DNA from: Lunularia cruciata
Lineage: Eukaryota > Streptophyta > Marchantiopsida > Lunulariales > Lunulariaceae
Assembly: GCA_948567375.1 (NCBI GenBank)
Contig: OX419755.1
Location: 65,228,944-65,292,943 of the forward strand
Direction of reading: 5' to 3'
DNA: 64,000 nucleotides
Shown: positions 1 to 9,555 of the stretch, in pieces
Layout of the letters: each line of letters begins with the position of its first letter
Position numbering within the stretch: the first letter of the stretch is position 1
Notes under the pieces: model-generated
Seen by the model: the letters and a program-made list of their open reading frames with translations, nothing else
What the model was told of the DNA's origin: nothing
Database searches by the model: none
Position numbers and translations under genes: made by a program

Positions 1-542
1 TTAAACTCACAAAAGAAGACTTATCACTAGATTGTAAGACTAGTCAACGTGCAGGTCACTGCTCTCAGTGACCTGCACGTGGACTCCAAACCAACGTCAG
101 ACCACAAGATTGGAATTACTCGTCATACAATTTGAGAATAAGAGACTAATGTGGGCGGTAGCTACTCTTCGAGTCGCTTTTCTGCCAAACAAAATGATCA
201 GGAGTTGTATAAATGCAGACAGAAAGATCGAGAAGTTCCATTGAAACTAATGCTTATCTACTCACGCCTGTAATATTTGCACAGAAGATTCAGAGGTCTA
301 TGAGCACAGGCGTGTAAAGAAGGTGAAAGTGATCTTCATCTTGCTGCGGCCACAGAACGATTTGGAGAACGCATGTTTTACCAAAAAGTAGAATGTATGC
401 ATTGTTCCATCAGATCCAGTCTTTAGTCCATCACGTCACGAATGCAGCTATGCAACTATCTGTCGTCTGATGGGGATATTTGGAATATTCTTGTCAATGA
501 TTTCATGTTGCAATCAATATGTTGTGTTGAGTTCCTTCAAGG
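1..542. other. left edge, no gene recognised
   Basis: I see no coding region I can support here. A perfect inverted repeat, AGTGACCTGCACGT against ACGTGCAGGTCACT, lies at about 49-80 and could form a hairpin. The stretch is probably 3' flank of the gene on the minus strand that ends at 543. Confidence 0.4.
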
Positions 543-1436
543 TTATGAATCTCCAGTGATGGAGGACGGCTCTCCCGCGTGTAAATGTACAGCGCTGCAT
601 TGTGCTGCGTACTGGTTTCCAGAGCCTCTTGCCCGTTGCTCCCTATCAGAGTCCTTCACGCTTCTACTGGTTCCTGGCTTGACTTGTAGTCGATGATCCG
701 GACCATTCTCTCGAGCTCCTATGCGAGGTTCTTTGGGATGATTTCTGCTCTGAATGCCCATGTGACCGTAGAGCTCCTTATACAAGTACGCTCCTGTTTC
801 ATGTAAACCATTGGCCGTACTGTCTCCTGTTCCTCGATGTCCATGCTTCTGGCACCTCGGTTGAAAACCTAAGGAAAGCTCTTCACTGTGTACTACTGCA
901 ACTTCTCGATGATTGTGGTCTCCGTAGGGCACTCGTGCAGATTTAGATACCCCAATCATTGCTCTGCCGTCATGTTCCTGCTCAGTTGGTGAGCCGATTT
1001 CGAACTGCTCTGCTTCTTGAAGCTTAAGAGATGCCGAAACTGGCAAACGACTTTCGCCAAGATAACTAGTACTAGTCGTTGCACTTTTTGTTGTCTTCGA
1101 GAGCCGAATTCTGTCCAGGCCACTGCTCCAAATCTTACTCAGATTCGAACCCACCGAAGACCAGGACTTGGATTCAGATGCAGAAGACCCACTGGCTGGA
1201 CTATCTAAGTCAATGTCGCTGATCTGTGTCAGGCTGTGCTTCTTCTTGCCTTTGGGCTCGAGCTGTGCTCTCGACCTACAAATACGCCTGGTTCTATTGA
1301 TGAGGTACGCAGCTCCTAAGAACATTCCAAAGATAAGAATGGTCCAAACTATGTCGACCAGAAGCACAGACGTTGCCTGAGCTTCTAAAGGTTTGTCGTC
1401 CGGGTCTCTCCACGAAGGAGCTTGCCCGACCTCCAT
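543..1436 (-). CDS. predicted single-pass membrane protein, unknown family
   Basis: An uninterrupted 297-codon frame opens with ATG. Residues about 21-47 form one hydrophobic membrane-spanning segment (TSVLLVDIVWTILIFG region), followed at once by a basic stop-transfer patch (NRTRRICRSR). That predicts a short N-terminal tail outside or in the lumen and a long cytosolic tail. The tail is rich in Ser, Thr and Lys (residues about 60-120) and then becomes low-complexity and charged, with no fold I recognise. The long single frame and well-formed TM-plus-basic boundary favour a real gene; the lack of any recognised family and the simple composition after residue 150 argue for caution. The C-terminal third could be overextended if an unseen intron is present. 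The function is unknown. Confidence 0.5.
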   Translation of the reverse strand: MEVGQAPSWRDPDDKPLEAQATSVLLVDIVWTILIFGMFLGAAYLINRTRRICRSRAQLEPKGKKKHSLTQISDIDLDSPASGSSASESKSWSSVGSNLSKIWSSGLDRIRLSKTTKSATTSTSYLGESRLPVSASLKLQEAEQFEIGSPTEQEHDGRAMIGVSKSARVPYGDHNHREVAVVHSEELSLGFQPRCQKHGHRGTGDSTANGLHETGAYLYKELYGHMGIQSRNHPKEPRIGARENGPDHRLQVKPGTSRSVKDSDREQRARGSGNQYAAQCSAVHLHAGEPSSITGDS

Positions 1437-2039
1437 CGGGCAAGCTCGGGATAGACCAGAGAGAAACTGATTTCCATCGTTGGAGAGGGATTTCTTAAAG
1501 AGTGGCCTCTAAAGCATACTTTATGTCACTGGTGTTCACTGTTTCTGATATTTATAATGTTATAATCCCATATGAGAGGACGTAAACCAGACGTTACATT
1601 CATTGTAGTCTTGACGCTCTGACAATGCCGGAATTCAATAGTCTCCACATCAAGTTTCTACATCAAAAAGAACAAAGAAAGTGGCTCCTTCACAGCGTAG
1701 TCAAATGACCTCACACGATCCAAAGGTTTGTGTTTAACCCATCCAAACGCAAAGCAAATTCTGGATGACACCTTAACTATACATCAGTCAGGAGATTAAG
1801 CTTCGAGGTGTTGAAACTTCGTAACTACTCGACCAGTAGAAGAACGAGATCGATCAGTTGTTATCTTAGTAATAACCCAATCTTTATAATATAGTTTTGA
1901 CGCGCGCATGAAAGTGCCAATTTGATTAAAAGTTCTACGGAAAGTCCATGGCACCAATGGCATGATCATCTACTATCACGGGGAAGTCTGCCTGATGGAC
2001 GTGCGCATAACAAGCTATCTATATAGAAGAATTGTTAGG
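1437..2039. other. intergenic, no gene seen
   Basis: This roughly 600-bp spacer lies between the membrane-protein gene and the PLAT gene, both on the minus strand. It should hold the promoter of the first and the 3' end of the second. I see no coding or repeat structure in it. Confidence 0.4.
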
Positions 2040-2423
2040 TTATTCTGAATGACAATCATCGACTACATAGTAAAGCTCGGAAGCATCATCGTCTCTCGGA
2101 AGCCATTGATGCACGTCCCAAGTTCTGCGCTCCGCACCCGCATCAGTCGTGACGGAAACTGACACAGTCTCAACGAACCAACTTCCAAAATCCCACGTCT
2201 CGTCCGTGTACAGAGTGAGCTTGCAGGCGTTTGGGACGCAGTCGCCTACCAGATTGAATGTGTCTGTATGGCCTTTCTGAAAGTGTCTCTTTCCGTTATC
2301 GAGAGCGGAAAAGTAAACACTCTCGCCGGCTTTGTTGTCCAGCCGAAGACTGATTACACTCTCGGTTCCAGCTCCTTCTCTCTTGCCCGTCACTGTCACG
2401 ATTGTGTATGAACACACCTGCAT
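2040..2423 (-). CDS. PLAT/LH2-domain protein (PLAT-plant-stress type)
   Basis: The frame gives 127 residues that are essentially one PLAT/LH2 beta-sandwich domain: CSYTIVTVTGKREGAGTES at the start, then the SISLRLDNKAG-type strand, a central FNLVGDCVPNACKLTLYTD segment, and DVHQWLPRDDD with a final cysteine pair (DDCHSE). Cys-rich single-PLAT proteins of plants are usually secreted or ER-localised, lipid-associated and stress-induced. The printed ATG may not be the true start, because the sequence just after it (gatgcag then GTGTGTTC) is a good splice acceptor at 2417. A signal-peptide exon upstream is likely (see 2762-2860). Domain identity is firm; the exact gene start is not. Confidence 0.7.
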   Translation of the reverse strand: MQVCSYTIVTVTGKREGAGTESVISLRLDNKAGESVYFSALDNGKRHFQKGHTDTFNLVGDCVPNACKLTLYTDETWDFGSWFVETVSVSVTTDAGAERRTWDVHQWLPRDDDASELYYVVDDCHSE

Positions 2424-2761
2424 CCATCATCAACATAGGTCTCTTGATTTGTGATTATCGTCTTACTCAAAGTGTACTATTTCAGGACGTCAAGTTAGCG
2501 TCCCTAGGATCAGACCTCCAACAGGATCGATGTCGACTGTCACATAAACAGACTTTTTCACCGATTTCTTCAATGCTGTGAAACACTACGTCTATCAGTC
2601 TTTCTCCAATCTCCAAATTAGCAAAGCATTGAACTGTATACAGATGGCGACACAACCTGTTACAGCCAGCGCCTGGCGGATTGGTGGACTTAATTCCACA
2701 GGGGGGAAGTATAGCATGTACGTACCGGCATATTTCGATCTGGTTTGTAAACATCTCCAAC

Positions 2762-2860
2762 TGCTCCAGCCGAGGAAGGCCTAGAATGCAGCAGCAACGC
2801 AAAACTTAGACCCAAAGTAAAACCCACATAATCTAGACACACAAAAGCCCGGGTGTCCAT
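2762..2860 (-). CDS. possible signal-peptide exon of the PLAT gene
   Basis: An ATG at 2860 opens 33 codons with a strongly hydrophobic core (FTLGLSFALLLHS) followed by a small-residue cleavage-like stretch (SSAGA). Joined in phase 0 to the acceptor at 2417 it would give a secreted PLAT protein, as is normal for the family. The donor would be GCA|GTTGGA, which is a weak site, so this exon is a guess from context. Confidence 0.25.
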
Positions 2861-3764
2861 TTCAATTCGACTGGACTGATTGTAAAGAAAACTCCGGCTG
2901 CTGTTGCAGCCCTCGCTTGGGAGAGAACCTTGTGACTCCACATCTCTCATGAGCTCGTGCCCAATACATATACCCATGCTGAGGTCGTTCTCGATGAGGA
3001 CGTGATCACGTCGAACTTGTAGTATGATCGTAACCAATCCATTGGAGCTCATCCTTTTCATGTGCATTACCGACTGTACTTGCTGTGATTTCCAAGGATG
3101 TTTCGCGTCCGATTCGATTACTTGCGGTTTGCTTCACTAACTACTTGAGAGTCAAATCTCTCTCTTCTCTCTGTATAATTTGTGTAACTATGTGCCTTAG
3201 GCTTGATCGAATCCAATACTCAAGCTCTCGATAAACTACGACGAGAAAAGCGTGAACCAGTTAGACAGTTATAATTTCCTTGCCTCCAGAGCATTGATTG
3301 ATCATTATTCAAGTTAACAATTGAAGTTTTGAAGCAGACTTGAAGTTGCCTAGCAGATATGATAATACATTCGGTGTGTATAAGTAGGATCCCCCATAAT
3401 GGACCCTAAAGTAGAAGTAACTTAAGAGCAGGCCCATAACTCTAGATTTAGTCATCTGTTGCAAACTCCATTAGACGAAAATATCCGAAGTCAAGAAGGC
3501 ACTAAAACATCAAAAGTAAACAATGCAGTAGTATTTTCACTCGAACCAGAAGTGACGCGAGTGAAATACACAATAGCATTACAATGAGAAGTTTTTTCAA
3601 CTGTACTTAGGATATTGAAACTACGTGAGTATATTGCCTACATACGATTGGAGCAACGAACCATCATTTCATGTAATTACTCTTTCATGAATTGCTTGAG
3701 CCGTTGTTGTCTATAAAACTATGAGAAATCTCTTCAATTATACGTAAGATATCAGATATAACTT

Positions 3765-4042
3765 ACTATACAATCTAATTCTCACTTTAGACTCCAAGAG
3801 GTATGACCAAGTGTGATTTTCTTTCTCTTTCTATGACACCAGCCAATGCACTTTCTTACTATACGATCTACATACAACTGAAGATTGCAAGAAGTATTAC
3901 CTAGTATGATTTTTTTTCACTTTTGGATTACACCAGCCCATGCTCTCTCTACTATATGATCTACATACCACTATAGACTCTAAGAAGTATTACCTATTAT
4001 TATTTTTCTCTTTTGGATTACGCTAGCAAATGCTCTATCTGG
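3765..4042. repeat. three tandem copies of a 93-bp AT-rich unit
   Basis: Related copies begin at about 3765, 3858 and 3951, each opening with ACTATA(C/T)(A/G)ATCTA and containing a T-run followed by GATTACACCAGCC or a variant. The period is 93 bp and the copies are clearly diverged. No coding potential. Confidence 0.7.
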
Positions 4043-4066
4043 AATAATGGATATTGTTGGCTACAA

Positions 4067-4270
4067 TAAGCTATAAAATACTAAAGTGTAATATTTGAAA
4101 GATGTATCAAACTCTATTTTTATATGTCCATAAATTTTATAATTCTCATCTATAAAACTCCAAGGGTAGAGTAAGCTATGAAAATGTAATATTTGATAGA
4201 TATTTCAAACTCTATATTTATAACTCCATAAAAATTATAATTCTAACTTTATTTAAATCCAAAGCTAGAT
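4067..4270. repeat. two diverged copies of an approximately 105-bp AT-rich unit
   Basis: Copies start at TAAGCTAT near 4067 and 4172 and share GTAATATTTGA and CAAACTCTAT motifs. The second copy runs into the flank of the element that begins at 4311. Confidence 0.6.
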
Positions 4271-4310
4271 TGAAAAAAGTACTTAGGCAAAACCTCATTG
4301 CCATGAAGGG

Positions 4311-4865
4311 TGTCGTGCGTATATACATCGCTACACAACATACATCGCTGTCAACATCATACACTATAGAAGCACAACTCACACATAAGTCATACATAGA
4401 CTCTAAAGTGCCACAATAATCAGATTGGTTAACATTCTCCATTCAACTCAACTCAGATCAGTACTTGATCTGTCACTCTATAAACTGTCAACAATTGGGC
4501 ACTGATTACAGTCAAGACACACCCACTCAAGCATAGAGAATCCAGGTGACGCTCGCCGGCCTCTGTCCACCATAGCCAGGAACTCGAAGGCTCAACATCA
4601 GAGAAGTGAGCTCTCTGGAGCTCACCTTCGAAACTATACCCCTAGACTCGAGCTAGCCCTGAAACCCTAACGGTCCCGCTGACGGCACACTCGACGGTGC
4701 GAACGGTGCAAAGTGACGGTGGGCCCCACCGTGAAGTCAGTACCCCGAACATGAAATCTAACCGTCAGAAAGTAGTCCCGGAGAAACTGCTAGAATAACT
4801 CTAACTACCATCACTGGAACTCCAGTGACCGAGCATCTAGATGCGGAACTACAAATGGCGTGACA
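4311..4865 (-). repeat. 3' LTR of the methyltransferase element
   Basis: On the plus strand it reads TGTCGTGCG...GGCGTGACA, 555 bp. It is colinear with the solo LTR at 53182-53743 (562 bp), which supports these boundaries. The inner 448 bp match the right LTR at 13780-14230 closely; the outer 107 bp (4311-4417) are missing from the right LTR. Confidence 0.8.
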
Positions 4866-4867
4866 GC

Positions 4868-4974
4868 TGTCGTGCGTATATACATCGCTACACAACATAC
4901 ATCGCTGTCAACATCATACACTATAGAAGCACAACTCACACATAAGTCATACATAGACTCTAAAGTGCCACAAT
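4868..4974 (-). repeat. extra copy of the terminal 107 bp of the LTR
   Basis: This segment is identical by eye to 4311-4417 and is joined to the full LTR through a GC dinucleotide (4866-4867). On the minus strand it is preceded directly by the G-rich tract CTAGGGGGGCG (4975-4985), which looks like a polypurine tract. Confidence 0.8.
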
Positions 4975-5141
4975 CGCCCCCCTAGCTGGCGGTTAGGTCC
5001 CTCTAACTCCAGATAGCCATCTACTCTAAGTATATGGTATACCCTCTAATGGGCAAAGATCAGGAGGCCGGGTGCTATGGAGCCCCATCGTTAGTCGCCT
5101 GTCTGCAATCTATACCATATAAAGAATGAACTAGCTATAGG

Positions 5142-6815
5142 TCAAGTACATCTAGGACATAACCACTGTCCTTGAGGAACCACCGTGAGAGGAGGAGTCA
5201 TACATGCCATATGCCATCCTCTCGAACAGCTATCACACACTAACATAGTAGCAGCTCCACCAAAAGAGCCACATAACATACACCTCAAGCCTGCACGTAC
5301 AAGTGCCAAGCTTGGGTCCATAGTTCCATCAATGTTTGGAAGGTGGCATGGCGCACAATTGCTCACATGATCCTTCCAAACAACACCGTCACGTCCTTCT
5401 AACACAAGGACTCCAGATGGCAAAACCTCACGCACTCTCAAGATAGTGTGGCCTGTAGAAACATCAAGTGTCGTCGGTGTTGTCTGCTGTAGATATACAT
5501 AGTCGCCTGGATGAAATCGATGGATCGAGGGTCTATAACCTCCTCCTTGAATGGTAGCATAGCGTAAAGTATCTCTATGCTGAGCAATCGCCAAGTTCTC
5601 AAAGGCCATCGGCATCACTCTCCGAAAGATCTCTGCCCGCTGAGAACATGCGCTCATCCATACATCGAGGTCATCCAAATCCAAAACTACAGTAGCATCT
5701 TGACGAATGGCTGCAGGTAAATCTGGATCTCGTCCATAGAGTAGAAAGTATGGAGAGAAGGATGCTAAGGAGGCTTGCCGGCTGAACCGATAGCCCATGG
5801 CCAACCAAGGTAACTGGAGATCCCAATCTCCCAAGTGGCCTCTCTGCAAACCATACTTTTGCAATCCTCTCTTCACCGTCTGAACCACTCTCTCTGCTAA
5901 GCCATCTGCCTCAGGGTGATCTTGGGATGTAGTACGATGATCAATCAAAGCCTTGTCACACAAGACCTAAAACTCTCCCAAGAACTCTGTACCCTGATCA
6001 GTCAAAACCTCAGCTGGTGCACCAAAATGACTAAGAACTCGATCCAGGAACGAGTAAGCTGTCCCTTCACTAGACTTGTCAGGAAGTGCCACCAACTCAA
6101 TCCACTTGGAGAAGTGCTCCACCATCACCAAAACATACCGATGATGTCTCACAGTCAACGGTAAAGGTCCGGCGAAGTCCAAACTCCAACGGTAACCCAA
6201 TCCCATGATAGGTAATGGGTGTAACTGTGGCGTAGGAGCATTGAATGAGGCTCTAACTCGGTCACAAACCACACATCTGGCAACAAACTGCTGTACCTCG
6301 GTCTGCATACCGCGCCACCAATAATGACTCTGGAGTAAGCTATATGTACGCTTTACTCCAAAATGTCCTAGCTCCTCATGAGCATGACGGACCAACTGTG
6401 GTCTCTGTGATGGAAGTGGTACTACTCGCACTCTACCATCCTCCCATACACGCAAAAGGTGTCTACCCTCCAATCTGAACCGTCTGGCTCGCTGAAGAAC
6501 ACGGTCTCTCTCCTTGGCCCCAACTGTGCCACCCACAACACCAGTGCGAAGATAGTCCATCACTAAGACATCATCATGAATGTCTTGCTGAACTGTACCA
6601 ATATCTTCACTCTCTGGATCTGTGACCTCACTAACTCCTCCTGTATGCGCTGAGAGAGATGCCACCAAAGTCTCTGCAAATATACACAGAAAGGCCGATG
6701 CATGCCAACCTGGCACCATCTCCTCATCTGTCTCACCATGCCAATGTGCTCCGGTCTGATCTTGCTGGCTGGGACATGGGTTTCTACTCAACCCATCTGC
6801 ATCACGGTTCACCAC
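5142..6815 (-). pseudogene. integrase with C-terminal PHD finger (one in-frame TAG)
   Basis: This is the 3' end of the polyprotein. After the end of RNase H come the integrase HHCC zinc domain (HAHEELGHFGVKRTY, then CVVCDRV) and the catalytic core, with Asp in SLDFAGPL, Asp in VLTDQGTEF and Glu in GLAERVVQTV. An SH3-like C-terminal domain follows (FHPGDYVYLQQ). The last 53 residues form a C4HC3 zinc finger: C-x2-C-x11-C-x2-C-x4-H-x2-C-x14-C-x2-C, with the usual Trp two residues before the last pair, ending at a TGA at 5142. This is a canonical PHD finger resembling the H3-tail-reading class. A TAG at 5967-5969 interrupts the core where the family has Gln. All three catalytic acidic residues are present. 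Confidence 0.9.
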
Positions 6816-6848
6816 TCCAGGTCTGTGAACAACCGTGAAATCATACTC

Positions 6849-8241
6849 CTATAAAATCAGAGCCCATCGTGCAAGCTTCCCTGAAAGCTTGTCGGACTCC
6901 ATCAACCACTTCAACGGCTGATGATCAGTGATGAGAGTGAAGGGGTTACCAAACAGGTAACATCGAAAATGTGCTACTGCCCAAACTGCTGCCAAGCACT
7001 CTCCCTCATATGAACTATACTTCGCCTCCGCTGAATTGTTGGAGCGACTAGCATAGGCCACCACAAACTCCTTCTCCTCATCATCATGCTGGGTGAGCAC
7101 CGCTCCAAGCCCCAACATACTCCAATCAGTGTGAACTTGAAATGGTCGTCCCCTGATCGGTCTCCTCAAAATAGGAGCAGATGTCAACCTCTCCTTGAGC
7201 TCTACAAAAGCTCTCTCCTGCTCATCTCCCCAACACCACTCCTGTGTAAGCTTGGTAAGCTTCGTCAAGGCCTTGGCAATGGCACTAAATCCTCTAACAT
7301 AGCGGCAATAGAAGTTCACCAACCCAAGGAATGCTCGCACTCTGCTCACATCCGTGGGCCGAGGAATACGTGCAATAGCCTCCACCTTGGTCTGCTGAAC
7401 ACCAAGTCCTCCGGGGTAGTTAGTGTGACCCAAATACTCAACCTACTCATGGAAGAACCTACACTTCCCAGGATGTAATTTGAGTCCATGAGATCTCAAC
7501 CTCTCAAACACCTCCAACAACTGTCTCTCATGCTCCTCCACAGTAGTGTTATAAACCAAAATGTCATCAATATAGCACCGAGCAAAATCCAATCCAGCTA
7601 GGATCCTATCCATGACCCTCTGGAACTCAATAGGAGCGTTCTTCAACCCAAATGGTAAGAACCTCCACTGATATAACACATCCTTGCCGTGAGGATCAAT
7701 AGCCCAAAATGCTGTCTTGGACTTATCTTCCTCCCTGATCGGCAACTGATGATATCCCGCTCGAAGATCCAAAGTATTGAAGACCTTTGCATGCCCAATC
7801 GCATCAAAAATCTCCTCCGGTGTAGGCATGGCATACCGATCAGCCCTGGTCTGTCGGTTGATAGGACGGTAATCTCCACACATCCGCCTATCTGTATAGT
7901 TGCCATGCATATCCTTCTTGGCTGGCATCACTGTCGCTGATGCATACTCTCCATGTGAAATCTCCACCAAACCAGCCTCAAAAAGGTCAATACTCCGGCT
8001 CTATCAATGTCCTCTCCATCTCACTATATTGATAAGGACGTTGGAAAACTGGTGTGTCACTAGTCAGCTCAATCCGTATACAAGGTCCCTTCAGAGCACC
8101 CAAATCCTTCATGCTGAAGGCAAAACAACTCGTGTGACTCCTCAAGAACCTCCAAACCCTCCGTCTTTCCTCTCCAGTAAGCTTAGGTCCAAGATCTGGC
8201 TCCCAAGTATCCTTTGTAACTGTAGTAGGAGTGGAAGACAT
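6849..8241 (-). pseudogene. reverse transcriptase and RNase H
   Basis: RT begins with the LTGEERRRVWRFL-type region and continues through TLDLRAGYHQLPI and RFLPFGLKNAP to the catalytic YIDD box (CYIDDILVYN) and the thumb. RNase H follows (QVHTDWSMLGLGAVL, then TDHQPLKWL), with TDWS in place of the usual TDAS. Two lesions are seen: a frameshift close to 7987-7971, and a TAG at 7443-7445. The next TAG, at 6849-6851, ends this block; family alignment puts Gln there (the LxLQEYDF motif), so it was CAG. RT and RNase H were clearly functional in the ancestor. Confidence 0.9.
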
Positions 8242-8253
8242 ACTGACTGGCTG

Positions 8254-9546
8254 CTACACTGGGCCCTTGGGAGCAATGGTGTCATGCTCCCGACCACTAG
8301 AGGTCCCAACCTCTATGTGAAAAACTCCCTCCACTCTGGCTGCAAGCTCCATACGTCCTCTGGCTGCATCCCATGTGGACCAAGGGTGTAATCCAAGTAG
8401 CTCACGCTCACCTGGATGGACTCCAAGTAGACCACTCTCTCTAGTAGCTACTGGATGTGTCCGAAGAATACCATGTCCACTCGGTCCATCGCCCCCAACA
8501 TGTGCCTGAATCGTCTCGATAGGCACAGGGCTCACAAGTGTCCGAGTGGTGATGTCTATCAAGCGCATCCTACGCTGCTCTGCCAAACCAAGGCTCACAA
8601 TCCAGGTCAAACAATTCAGGTCCATAGCCTGACCTAACACCTGACGCCTGGATGCCTCTGACACTGCTGGAACAGCGGTAATACCGGTGCGAAAACCCAT
8701 TGCCCGCTCTCTCTCATCAGCATTGGGCTCCACCAACTGCTGTAACTGTGAGTCCCAAACAAGTCCAGGTCCTCCCTCTCGAAAAGCATGAGAGCCTGGG
8801 AAACTCATGAGTGTGAGAAATGCAGCTCTAGGCTGTCCAACTAGGTTCACCACTGCCATAGGTGACCTATCAGCCACTACTACTGTCTGAGACTGACGCC
8901 CAACATCCAAGATATCATCAACAAGAATGTGGTCTAGTCGCTGAATCCCATCATAACTACGCTGTAGAACCTCTTTGGGTAAAAGGTTTGTCCACCAAAG
9001 GCGAAGACGATGAGCCCGTGATCCCACTCTAGCTGCATCTAACAATACAGTAGGTCCCATCCATGAATGGACCTGATGTGTACTCGCCACCACTCTAGTG
9101 CGAGAATCACCCATCAAAGGAACATTCTCTAAAAGGTAAGCTGGAGAAACAGACTGATGAACCTGGAGATGTCGTAGTATCCGTAACATCTCCCAAAACA
9201 CACCAGAACAAGGATCCTGAAGACCCAAACCGCGGCCCGCACGTGTATGTCCCTGACATGGCCATCCAGAAATCACCAAGTGAACAGGCCCATGTCTCTC
9301 TAGGTCATGCGCCCCCAGTAAGGAAATGTCTCCTGGTAAGGCCTTCTGGTAACCTCTGACTGCTAACATCGGTAATAACTCCGGATATCGATAGGCCAAG
9401 TGTGCCACATGATGTAGAGAGACTCGCCTAGCAGTCTCATCTCTCTCTACATACAAGTACCTCTGTACTCGGATACCCGCCTGTAACACCGCAGCTAGTC
9501 CGGTGCTGATCCCACCAAACAACTCCAATAGACATATCCCCTCCAT
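8254..9546 (-). CDS. retrotransposon-borne C5-cytosine DNA methyltransferase
   Basis: This 430-codon frame is uninterrupted. It has the motifs of a C5-cytosine DNA methyltransferase in the unpermuted I-to-X order: motif I LLELFGGISTG (residues 6-16, SAM binding); motif IV ISGWPCQG with the catalytic Cys97; motif VI LLENV (138-142); motif VIII SRAHRLR (176-182); motif IX around 240-285; motif X RRQVLGQAMDLN (300-311). The motif IV context (GLGLQDPCSGVFWEMLRIL) is closer to the DNMT3/DRM class than to DNMT1 or CMT. Unlike plant DRMs the domain is not circularly permuted. It lies between protease and RT in the polyprotein frame. TAG codons at 9556-9558 and 8254-8256 now bound it, with an ATG three codons after the first. 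About 110 residues after motif X have no recognised domain. Known role of the family: transfer of methyl from SAM to cytosine C5. Activity and target are unknown. Confidence 0.92.
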   Translation of the reverse strand: MEGICLLELFGGISTGLAAVLQAGIRVQRYLYVERDETARRVSLHHVAHLAYRYPELLPMLAVRGYQKALPGDISLLGAHDLERHGPVHLVISGWPCQGHTRAGRGLGLQDPCSGVFWEMLRILRHLQVHQSVSPAYLLENVPLMGDSRTRVVASTHQVHSWMGPTVLLDAARVGSRAHRLRLWWTNLLPKEVLQRSYDGIQRLDHILVDDILDVGRQSQTVVVADRSPMAVVNLVGQPRAAFLTLMSFPGSHAFREGGPGLVWDSQLQQLVEPNADERERAMGFRTGITAVPAVSEASRRQVLGQAMDLNCLTWIVSLGLAEQRRMRLIDITTRTLVSPVPIETIQAHVGGDGPSGHGILRTHPVATRESGLLGVHPGERELLGLHPWSTWDAARGRMELAARVEGVFHIEVGTSSGREHDTIAPKGPV

Positions 9547-9555
9547 TGGATACTG

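Larger units (their letters stand above)
2861..4310. other. AT-rich spacer up to the retrotransposon insertion
   Basis: I see no gene. The right part holds tandem repeats (3765-4040 and 4067-4270, listed separately). The gypsy element begins at 4311, inserted inside the second repeat array. Confidence 0.4.

Noticed and set aside
7086-8391. Long open frames on the plus strand across the gypsy element
   Set aside because: They are complementary shadows of RT, RNase H and methyltransferase coding on the minus strand and have no domain of their own.
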